DNA of 5,544 bases from Bacteroidales bacterium (lineage in GTDB: Bacteria > Bacteroidota > Bacteroidia > Bacteroidales > Bacteroidaceae), in assembly GCA_004557285.1 (NCBI GenBank), contig SFEK01000135.1, positions 1-5,544 on the forward strand, in the 5' to 3' direction. Positions 1-5,544 of this stretch are shown here, in pieces. A program made the position numbers and the translations under genes. The stretch's first letter is position 1, and every line of letters begins with the position of its first letter. The notes below the pieces were generated by a model. The model was not told the DNA's origin, did no database searches, and worked only from the letters and a program-made list of their open reading frames with translations.

Positions 1-1
1 T

Positions 2-856
2 ACCCGCTCTGACGATGCTTATCCCTACTTGATTCATAACTTCACCCCAACATTCATCAAAGGTCTGTCGTTTGCCGCTCTGGCAGCAGCGGTCATCTCG
101 TCGTTGGCTTCCATGTTCAACTCCACCTCTACCCTCTTCACCATGGACATCTACAAACAGTTCATCAACAAGGGTGCAAGCGAGAAGAAACTGGTTAATG
201 TGGGACGCATCACATCGCTCTGTGCCCTGATTATCGCCCTGCTTGCCGTATATCCCCTCATGGGTGGAATCGACCAGGCCTTCCAGTTCATTCAGGAATA
301 TTCATCATTCGTTTATCCAGGCGTGGTGGTTATCTTCGGTCTTGGTCTGCTGTGGAAACGTGCTTCGGGCACAGCGGCTGTCGTGGCAGCTATCGGTACA
401 TTCGCATTCTCCATACTGTTCAAGTTTGTGCTTCCCGACGTGCCGTTCCTTATCCGTTCAGGATATGTGTTCATCTGTCTCGTAGTATTGTTCGTGGGCA
501 TTTCGCTGGCCAGCAAGAAGACTGTCGTGGCAGACGAACTTGATGCCAACACGGTGAAGACCCAACTGTTCTGGAGCCGAGTGATGTATGTCGTTGCAGC
601 TATTTCTGCCGTAATTCTGGTGCTCTCATTCTTTAACGAAACATTGCAGATATACGGTGTTCAGGGTGCCATGATATTCTTTACGGCATTGATGATTACG
701 CTGGGCTTCTACCTGCGTTCAAACGCTCTTGACAAGGTGCAGGATGCCAAATTGGTGGCCATCGACCTTGAGGTGTTCAAAACCGACAAGGCGTTCAACA
801 TTGGTGCGGCAGGTGTCATTATCATTCTTACTATCCTCTACCTTGCCTTATGGTAA
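2..856 (+). CDS. Sodium/solute symporter (SSS family), C-terminal part, probable Na+/L-arabinose symporter
   Basis: Partial gene: the frame is open to the left edge, and 284 codons are visible before TAA. The family normally has about 500-550 residues and 13-14 membrane helices, so roughly the first half is missing. About eight hydrophobic segments are visible, near residues 21-40, 66-86, 95-118, 122-144, 147-169, 189-211, 220-238 and 264-284. The first carries A-V-I-S-S (residues 30-34) followed by LASMFNSTSTLFTMDIYK, which closely matches helix 8 of Vibrio vSGLT, where the equivalent Ala and two Ser residues form the Na2 sodium site. This supports an inner-membrane Na+-coupled sugar importer. 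The arabinose substrate is inferred only from the neighbouring araR-araD-araA-kinase genes; galactose, xylose or another sugar is possible. The protein ends in hydrophobic residues just before the stop. The regulator gene starts 39 bases downstream with no terminator between them, suggesting one transcript. Confidence 0.93.
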   Translation, partial: TRSDDAYPYLIHNFTPTFIKGLSFAALAAAVISSLASMFNSTSTLFTMDIYKQFINKGASEKKLVNVGRITSLCALIIALLAVYPLMGGIDQAFQFIQEYSSFVYPGVVVIFGLGLLWKRASGTAAVVAAIGTFAFSILFKFVLPDVPFLIRSGYVFICLVVLFVGISLASKKTVVADELDANTVKTQLFWSRVMYVVAAISAVILVLSFFNETLQIYGVQGAMIFFTALMITLGFYLRSNALDKVQDAKLVAIDLEVFKTDKAFNIGAAGVIIILTILYLALW

Positions 857-895
857 AAGAGGTACAACCTTAACCATCTAAAAAGAAACAACACT

Positions 896-1573
896 ATGAC
901 ATCTTTTTATAACGAGAACAACAAGATGCTGGTGGCCGTTGATTGCATCATTTTCGGCTTCGAAGAAAACAAGCTCAAACTGCTTGTCGGCAAAAGACAG
1001 CTGAATCCCGGCAGAGGGGAATGGTCGCTCTATGGTGGTTTTGTGGCCCCCGATGAAGACCTTGACGAGGCAGCCAACAGGGTGCTTTTCGAACTGACAG
1101 GGCTGAAGAATCTCTACATGAAACAGGTGGGCACTTTTGGTGCCGTGCGTCGCGACCCTGGTGAACGTGTGATATCGGTAGCCTATTGCGCGCTGATCAA
1201 TGTGAAGGATTATGACCCCATACTCCAACAAGAACATCAGGTGCAATGGGTGAACCTCATCGACATGCCTCGATTGTATTCTGACCACAACGAAATGGTA
1301 AGCAGAGCACTGGCATTACTGAGACGCCATTTGTCAACAGAGCCGCTGAGTTTCAATCTGCTGCCCAACTTATTTACACTCACCCAGTTGCAGCACGTTT
1401 ATGAAGCCATCCTTGGAGAGGAGATTGACAAGCGCAATTTCCGCAAGCGCATCAAGTCGATCGACTTTATTGAGAAGACAGAATATATAGACAAAGTAAC
1501 ATCCAAACGAGGGGCTGTACTATACCATTTCAACAAGACGGCTTATTTGGAAGACCCCTGTTTTAAATTATAA
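896..1573 (+). CDS. araR: AraR-type transcriptional regulator: Nudix-like sensor domain plus winged HTH
   Basis: 225-residue predicted cytoplasmic DNA-binding regulator of the NrtR/Nudix-HTH superfamily. Residues about 10-145 form a Nudix fold (VDCIIFGFEENKLKLLVGKR, then WSLYGGFV). The Nudix box lies at residues 48-70 and keeps Gly48, Glu54, Arg62, Glu66 and Gly69. The canonical REUXEEXGU reads RVLFELTGL, so two of the three metal-binding glutamates are replaced by Val63 and Leu67; hydrolase activity is unlikely and a ligand-sensing role fits. Residues about 150-220 are the winged HTH, beginning LPNLFTLTQLQHVYEAILG and continuing through DKRNFRKRI to a KRGAVLYHF wing, as in Bacteroidales AraR. 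In that group AraR is known to respond to L-arabinose and control the ara genes; here this is inferred from homology and from the position between transporter and araD. The start is the first ATG after an A-rich leader with no Shine-Dalgarno. The next gene begins 8 bases after the stop. Confidence 0.9.
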   Translation: MTSFYNENNKMLVAVDCIIFGFEENKLKLLVGKRQLNPGRGEWSLYGGFVAPDEDLDEAANRVLFELTGLKNLYMKQVGTFGAVRRDPGERVISVAYCALINVKDYDPILQQEHQVQWVNLIDMPRLYSDHNEMVSRALALLRRHLSTEPLSFNLLPNLFTLTQLQHVYEAILGEEIDKRNFRKRIKSIDFIEKTEYIDKVTSKRGAVLYHFNKTAYLEDPCFKL

Positions 1574-1581
1574 TCAAGATT

Positions 1582-2274
1582 ATGTTAGAAGAACTGAAAG
1601 AAAAAGTATTCCGTGCCAACCTTGATTTGGTAACACACAATCTCGTTATCTTCACATGGGGTAACGTGTCGGGCATTGACCGAGAAAAAGGTCTTGTTGT
1701 CATCAAACCATCTGGGGTGAGCTATGACAATATGAAGGCAGAAGACATGGTGGTGGTTGACCTCGAAACCGGCCAAGTGGTGGAGGGCGAACTCAATCCT
1801 TCGTCGGATACGCCCACACACCTTGTATTATATAGAGCATTCCCCGAAATAGGCGGTATTGTGCACACCCACTCTACCTATGCCACAGCATGGGCCCAAG
1901 CGGGCAAGGATATCCCCAATATCGGCACCACACACGCCGACTATTTTCACGACTGCATTCCCTGTACGGCTGACATGACGGCAGAACAGATGCCTGAATA
2001 CGAAAAGGAGACGGGAACTGTCATTGTGGAGCGTTTCAAGCACATGAACTATATCCACACCCCCGGTGTACTGGTCAAAAACCACGGCCCCTTCTCATGG
2101 GGCAAAAATCCCGATAATGCAGTATATAATGCGGTGGTCATGGAACAGGTGGCAAAAATGGCATTCGTGTCTTTTTGCGTGAACCCCGAAACCACCATGA
2201 ACCCGTTGCTGGTGGAAAAACATTTCAGCCGCAAGCATGGGCCTAACGCCTACTATGGACAAAAAAAGAAATGA
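1582..2274 (+). CDS. araD: L-ribulose-5-phosphate 4-epimerase
   Basis: Interconverts L-ribulose 5-phosphate and D-xylulose 5-phosphate by a retro-aldol mechanism, the last step feeding arabinose carbon into the pentose phosphate pathway. At 230 residues it matches Escherichia coli AraD (231) along its whole length. Class II aldolase motifs are intact: WGNVSG near residue 26, SSDTPTH with Asp76, GGIVHTHS with zinc ligands His95 and His97, TTHADY with catalytic-type Asp120, NHGPFSWGK with zinc ligand His168, and the C-terminal RKHG (His219) and AYYGQ (Tyr224-Tyr225), which in E. coli supplies an active-site tyrosine. The protein ends in KKK. The ATG follows araR by 8 bases with the leader AATCAAGATT and no Shine-Dalgarno. 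The TGA stop lies in an ATGA overlap with the longest possible araA frame. All catalytic positions I can align are present, so it should be active. Fuculose aldolase-like relatives are less likely given the full-length match and the neighbours. Confidence 0.97.
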   Translation: MLEELKEKVFRANLDLVTHNLVIFTWGNVSGIDREKGLVVIKPSGVSYDNMKAEDMVVVDLETGQVVEGELNPSSDTPTHLVLYRAFPEIGGIVHTHSTYATAWAQAGKDIPNIGTTHADYFHDCIPCTADMTAEQMPEYEKETGTVIVERFKHMNYIHTPGVLVKNHGPFSWGKNPDNAVYNAVVMEQVAKMAFVSFCVNPETTMNPLLVEKHFSRKHGPNAYYGQKKK

Positions 2275-2315
2275 AAAAACCGTTTCTGACTAAAACAAAA
2301 AAAATATCAAGCACT
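2275..2315 (+). promoter_or_regulatory. A-rich araA leader and translation-initiation region
   Basis: The 41 bases between the araD stop and the preferred araA ATG are strongly A-rich (taaaacaaaaaaaatatcaa followed by gcact). They contain no Shine-Dalgarno. The stretch ATCAAG sits four bases before the ATG, as ATCAAG sits three bases before the araD ATG at 1582, and the araR start has the related caacactATG. A-rich leaders without Shine-Dalgarno are usual in Bacteroidota. This favours the region being non-coding leader rather than the N-terminus of AraA. Confidence 0.5.
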
Positions 2316-3857
2316 ATGATCAAAGCATTCGAAAATCTTGAAGTATGGTTCGTCACTGGCGCACAACTCCTCTATGGAGGCAAAGCCGTAGAACAAGTGG
2401 ATGAACATTCAAAGGCTATGGTTGCCGGGCTCAACGAATCGGGCAACCTCCCTATAAAAGTGGTTTACAAAGGTACTGCCAACAGCAGCAAAGAGGTAGT
2501 TGACATCTTCTCAAAAGCCAACAACGATGGACATTGTGTGGGTGTCATCACATGGATGCACACTTTCTCTCCAGCCAAGATGTGGATTCACGGTTTGCAG
2601 ATTCTGCACAAGCCGTTGCTGCACCTGCACACCCAATACAATGCCGAAATTCCATGGAACGACATCGACATGGATTTCATGAACCTCAACCAAAGTGCTC
2701 ATGGCGACCGTGAGTTTGGTCACATCATCTCTCGTATGCGCATACGCCGCAAACTGGTGGTAGGACACTGGAAAGAGGAAAGCACACAGAAACACATTGC
2801 AGTTTGGGAACGTGTGTGTGCAGGATGGGCAGATGCACAGGATATGCTCATTATCCGATTTGGCGACCAGATGAACAACGTGGCTGTTACCGACGGCGAC
2901 AAGGTGGCTGCTGAACAAGTGTTGGGTTATCATGTGGATTACTGCGCATTCAGCGAGGTGATTGAATATTTCCGTCAGGTGGCTGATGCTGATGTGGATG
3001 CACTTGTTGCCACCTATTTCAAAGAATATGAACACGATGTGGTGCTCGAGGACACTGCTTCTGAGGAATACAAGAAGGTGTGGAATGCCGCCAAGGCCGA
3101 GCTTGCCCTGCGTGCCATCCTCAAGGCCAAGGGTGCGAAGGGATTCACTACCAACTTTGATGATTTGGGTGATGTGGAGATTGAGCAAACAGGTTTGGGA
3201 TTTGACCAGATTCCAGGTTTGGCCTCACAACGACTCATGGCCGACGGTTATGGATTTGGTGCCGAAGGCGACTGGAAGTCGGCTGCACTCTACCGAACCA
3301 TTTGGGTGATGAACCAGGGCATGACCAACGGTTGCTCATTCTTAGAGGACTACACCCTCAACTTCAACGGTGCCGAGAGCTCTATCCTTCAATCTCACAT
3401 GCTTGAGGTGTGCCCGCTGATTGCCGCTGCACGTCCTCGTCTTGAGGTTCACCACCTGGGCATCGGCGTGCGCAAAGGTCTCACCGCCCGCTTGGTGTTC
3501 ACTTCAAAAGTGGGCAAGGGTGTTACAGCCACCATCGTGGATCTGGGAAACAGATTCCGCATGATTGTCAATGACGTGGACTGCATCGAACCTAAACCGC
3601 TGCCCAAACTGCCCGTAGCTTCGGCACTCTGGATACCACAACCCAACTTCGAAGTGGGTGCTGGATGCTGGATTTATGCCGGCGGAACTCACCACAGCTG
3701 TTTCTCATACGACCTGACCGACGAATATTGGCAGGATTATGCCGAAATAGCCGGCATTGAGTGTGTATTCATCAACAACAAGACCACCGTTGAGGATTTC
3801 CGCAAAGAACTGCGCTTTAACGAGGTTTACTACATGCTCAACAAAGCATTGCTCTAA
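2316..3857 (+). CDS. araA: L-arabinose isomerase
   Basis: Cytoplasmic, Mn2+-dependent isomerase converting L-arabinose to L-ribulose, the first intracellular step. With the start chosen here it has 513 residues, against about 500 in E. coli. Family signatures run from EVWFVTGAQLLYG (residues 9-21) through WMHTFSPAKMWI (80-91), NQSAHGDREFGH (125-136), RFGDQMNNVAVT (181-192) and AEGDWKSAALYR (316-327) to FLEDYT, SHMLEVCP and GGTHHSCFS. The catalytic and metal residues of E. coli AraA (Glu306, Glu333, His350, His450) correspond to Glu317, Glu344, His361 and the His459-His460 pair, all present. The frame also reaches back to an ATG at 2271, adding 15 residues (MKKPFLTKTKKISST). I prefer 2316 because E. 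coli AraA has only six residues before EVWF, because the extra stretch is lysine- and threonine-rich and encoded by near poly-A DNA, and because ATCAAG precedes this ATG just as it does in araD. The kinase follows after a 97-base gap. Confidence 0.97.
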   Translation: MIKAFENLEVWFVTGAQLLYGGKAVEQVDEHSKAMVAGLNESGNLPIKVVYKGTANSSKEVVDIFSKANNDGHCVGVITWMHTFSPAKMWIHGLQILHKPLLHLHTQYNAEIPWNDIDMDFMNLNQSAHGDREFGHIISRMRIRRKLVVGHWKEESTQKHIAVWERVCAGWADAQDMLIIRFGDQMNNVAVTDGDKVAAEQVLGYHVDYCAFSEVIEYFRQVADADVDALVATYFKEYEHDVVLEDTASEEYKKVWNAAKAELALRAILKAKGAKGFTTNFDDLGDVEIEQTGLGFDQIPGLASQRLMADGYGFGAEGDWKSAALYRTIWVMNQGMTNGCSFLEDYTLNFNGAESSILQSHMLEVCPLIAAARPRLEVHHLGIGVRKGLTARLVFTSKVGKGVTATIVDLGNRFRMIVNDVDCIEPKPLPKLPVASALWIPQPNFEVGAGCWIYAGGTHHSCFSYDLTDEYWQDYAEIAGIECVFINNKTTVEDFRKELRFNEVYYMLNKALL

Positions 3858-3871
3858 ACTATTCTCACTGA

Positions 3872-3932
3872 TACGGTTTGCTTCTCCACACCAAGTCACA
3901 TCACCATGTGAAGACAGGAGATGCAAACCGTA
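3872..3932 (+). promoter_or_regulatory. Long imperfect stem-loop between araA and the kinase gene
   Basis: The left arm 3872-3887 (tacggtttgcttctcc) pairs with the right arm 3917-3932 (ggagatgcaaaccgta) over 15 of 16 positions; the only mismatch is T3882 against T3922. Inside lies a second perfect six-base stem, TCACAT (3896-3901) with ATGTGA (3906-3911), around the four-base loop CACC. The element starts 15 bases after the araA stop and ends 22 bases before the kinase ATG, filling most of the gap. A run of six T (3944-3949) lies 11 bases beyond the stem, too far for a classical intrinsic terminator. Likely roles are protection or processing of the araA 3' end, tuning of kinase expression, or a dyad bound by a regulator. 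The pairing is seen directly; the role is inferred. Confidence 0.7.
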
Positions 3933-3940
3933 AAATTTAC
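3930..3940. promoter_or_regulatory. Perfect AT-rich palindrome GTAAA-A-TTTAC, possible operator
   Basis: The bases gtaaaatttac form a perfect inverted repeat with five-base arms around a single central base, ending 14 bases before the kinase ATG and sharing its first three bases with the foot of the larger hairpin. Such short dyads are typical of dimeric regulator sites, and an AraR-type protein is encoded in the same cluster. I do not see a second copy in the other short gaps of this window, so the operator reading is tentative; an 11-base AT-rich palindrome can arise by chance. Confidence 0.3.
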
Positions 3941-3954
3941 AACTTTTTTATCAC

Positions 3955-5544
3955 ATGGAAATAAACGCTAAAGACATCATCTCAGCAGGCAAAGGTGTAC
4001 TTGGAATCGAATTGGGTTCTACAAGAATAAAAGCTGTGCTGATAGCACCCGACAATAAACCCATAGCACAAGGCAGCCACAGTTGGGAGAACCAACTGAT
4101 TGACGGCTTGTGGACTTACAGCATCAACGACATCTGGAGTGGATTGCAGGATTGTTACCGTGACTTGTGCGAGAACATAAACCGACAATATGGCGTGCAA
4201 CTGGAAAAGCTTGCCGCCATCGGTGTCAGTGCCATGATGCACGGCTATATGGCCTTCAACGACAAGGAGGAAATTCTTGTTCCCTTCCGCACTTGGCGCA
4301 ACACCAACACAGCACAGGCCGCAGCTGAACTGTCGAGCCTGTTTGTCTATAACATCCCGCTCAGATGGAGCATCTCGCATCTCTATCAAGCAATGCTCAA
4401 CGGTGAGGAACATGTGAAAGACATCTGCTACCTGACAACACTGGCAGGATATATCCACTGGCAGATTACAGGACAAAAGGTACTGGGCATCGGTGACGCA
4501 TCGGGCATGTTGCCCATTGATTCGGAAACCAAAAACTATGCTGAAGCCATGGTCAACAAATTTAACCGTATTGTGGCTGACAGAGGCTTTGGATGGACGC
4601 TCAACGATATCTTGCCCAAAGTATTGTTGGCTGGAGAGAACGCCGGAACGCTGACCGAAAAGGGTGCCAAAATGCTAGACCCGACGGGCACATTGAAACA
4701 TGGTTGCCCAGTCTGCCCTCCTGAAGGTGATGCCGGCACAGGAATGGTAGCCACCAATGCCGTGCGGCAGCGCACAGGCAACGTGTCTGCGGGTACGTCA
4801 TCGTTTTCAATGATTGTGCTTGAGCACGAATTGTCGAAACCCTACGAGATGATTGACATGGTGACCACTCCCGACGGTAGTCCTGTAGCCATGGTGCATT
4901 GCAACAACTGCACTTCTGACCTGAATGCCTGGGTAAACATCTTCAAGGAATACCAACAGCTTTTGGGCGTGCCGGTCGATATGGACGAAGTATATGGCAA
5001 ACTCTACAACCATGCGCTTACGGGTGATGCCGACTGCGGTGGATTGATGGCCTATAATTATATCTCAGGCGAGCCCGTTACCGGACTTGCTGAAGGTCGT
5101 CCGCTGTTTGTGCGCTCTGCCCATGACAAGTTTAATTTGGCCAACTTCATGCGCACCAACCTTTATGCTTCTGTTGGTGTGCTTAAAATAGGCAACGACA
5201 TCCTGTTTAATGACGAGCAGGTACAGGTTGACCGCATCACGGGACATGGCGGTCTGTTCAAGACCAAGGGTGTGGGCCAGCGCATTCTTGCAGCAGCCAT
5301 CAACTCGCCCATCTATGTCATGGAGACCGCCGGAGAGGGTGGCGCATGGGGCATTGCCTTGTTGGCAGCTTATATGGAAAACAAGCGACCCAACCAGTCG
5401 CTGGCAGGCTATCTGGATGAGGTGGTGTTTGCCGGAGAAGCGGGCGAGGAGATTGCCCCCACTGCCGAAGAAGTGGCAGGATTCAACACCTACATCGAAA
5501 ACTATAAATTGGGTTTAGGCATCGAAGAAGCTGCTGTAAAATGC
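3955..5544 (+). CDS. araB: FGGY-family carbohydrate kinase, probable L-ribulokinase (3' end cut by window edge)
   Basis: Cytoplasmic ATP-dependent sugar kinase, inferred to phosphorylate L-ribulose to L-ribulose 5-phosphate between AraA and AraD. 530 codons run uninterrupted to the last base. The terminus GLGIEEAAVKC looks like the usual end of this family, so only a few codons are probably missing. The N-terminal actin-like half has the phosphate motif LGIELGSTRIKAVLI (residues 16-30), with Glu19 where most FGGY kinases have Asp. It continues with GVSAMMHGYMAF (near 90) and PFRTWRNTNT (about 110-119). Candidate catalytic base is Asp259 in EGDAGTG; SAGTSSF (278-284) follows. The C-terminal half has the nucleotide-site motif ITGHGGLFKTKGVGQR (428-443) and METAGEGGAWGIALLA (456-471). 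An in-frame TAA at 3931 makes this ATG the first possible start; there is no Shine-Dalgarno. It resembles xylulokinase-like Bacteroidales kinases more than E. coli AraB, so the symbol rests on context; xylulokinase activity remains possible. Confidence 0.92.
   Translation, partial: MEINAKDIISAGKGVLGIELGSTRIKAVLIAPDNKPIAQGSHSWENQLIDGLWTYSINDIWSGLQDCYRDLCENINRQYGVQLEKLAAIGVSAMMHGYMAFNDKEEILVPFRTWRNTNTAQAAAELSSLFVYNIPLRWSISHLYQAMLNGEEHVKDICYLTTLAGYIHWQITGQKVLGIGDASGMLPIDSETKNYAEAMVNKFNRIVADRGFGWTLNDILPKVLLAGENAGTLTEKGAKMLDPTGTLKHGCPVCPPEGDAGTGMVATNAVRQRTGNVSAGTSSFSMIVLEHELSKPYEMIDMVTTPDGSPVAMVHCNNCTSDLNAWVNIFKEYQQLLGVPVDMDEVYGKLYNHALTGDADCGGLMAYNYISGEPVTGLAEGRPLFVRSAHDKFNLANFMRTNLYASVGVLKIGNDILFNDEQVQVDRITGHGGLFKTKGVGQRILAAAINSPIYVMETAGEGGAWGIALLAAYMENKRPNQSLAGYLDEVVFAGEAGEEIAPTAEEVAGFNTYIENYKLGLGIEEAAVKC

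Noticed and set aside
29..31. TTG at 29 as the start of the symporter gene
   Set aside because: The frame is open to the window edge and the residues before it (DDAYPYL) fit the SSS family, so the gene continues upstream.
860..870. AGGT-ACA-ACCT dyad between the symporter and araR genes as an operator
   Set aside because: The arms are only four bases and the sequence does not resemble the dyad before the kinase; chance occurrence is likely.
878..1288. Minus-strand reading frame of 136 codons opposite araR
   Set aside because: It mirrors the Nudix domain coding sequence of araR and has no independent evidence.
2511..3188. Long minus-strand reading frame of 225 codons opposite araA
   Set aside because: It lies wholly inside the well-supported araA frame, shows no recognisable domain, and is an expected antisense shadow of a conserved coding sequence.
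3873..3880. TACGGTTTG in the hairpin arm as a Bacteroidota -7 element (TAnnTTTG)
   Set aside because: The spacing between TA and TTTG is three bases, not two, and no -33 TTTG element is visible at the right distance.
3872..3949. Hairpin plus T-run as a classical intrinsic terminator after araA
   Set aside because: The six-T run begins 11 bases after the stem, and the stem foot is AT-rich, so it does not fit the standard architecture; readthrough into the kinase also makes biological sense.
3921..3971. Short 16-codon frame preceded by AGGAG, possible leader peptide before the kinase
   Set aside because: The AGGAG directly abuts the ATG, too close to act as a ribosome site, and it is part of the hairpin arm; Bacteroidota rarely depend on Shine-Dalgarno pairing. 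The peptide has no arabinose-related or attenuation-like pattern.
3982..4476. Minus-strand reading frame of 164 codons opposite the kinase
   Set aside because: The plus strand carries an uninterrupted FGGY kinase with clear motifs; the antisense frame has no recognisable features.

Overview
The window is a compact, all-plus-strand L-arabinose catabolism cluster from a member of the Bacteroidota, most likely order Bacteroidales (Bacteroides/Prevotella-like). The assignment rests on three things: the gene content and order, a Nudix/winged-helix regulator of the Bacteroidales AraR type, and translation starts that have A-rich leaders and no Shine-Dalgarno sequence. GC content looks moderate and even throughout. 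I see no mobile element, tRNA, rRNA or CRISPR.

Layout from left to right. (1) 2-856: the C-terminal part of a sodium/solute symporter (SSS family), cut by the left window edge. (2) 896-1573: a regulator with an N-terminal Nudix-like sensor whose catalytic box is eroded and a C-terminal winged helix-turn-helix (AraR). (3) 1582-2274: L-ribulose-5-phosphate 4-epimerase (AraD). (4) 2316-3857: L-arabinose isomerase (AraA), whose reading frame also extends upstream to an ATGA overlap with araD. (5) 3858-3954: a 97-base intergenic gap with a long imperfect hairpin and a small AT-rich palindrome. (6) 3955-5544: an FGGY carbohydrate kinase serving as ribulokinase. It is open to the last base and probably lacks only its last few codons.

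How the genes fit together: the symporter imports the sugar with Na+, AraA converts L-arabinose to L-ribulose, the kinase makes L-ribulose 5-phosphate, and AraD epimerises this to D-xylulose 5-phosphate for the pentose phosphate pathway. The regulator probably senses the sugar and controls the set. The first four genes are packed 8 to 41 bases apart and look co-transcribed. The only sizeable gap lies just before the kinase and holds the only notable non-coding structure.

This is mostly a recognisable catabolic operon and I do not see a wholly new system. The parts worth a second look are the araA-kinase intergenic structure, the eroded Nudix box, the Glu-for-Asp change in the kinase phosphate motif, and the araA start.
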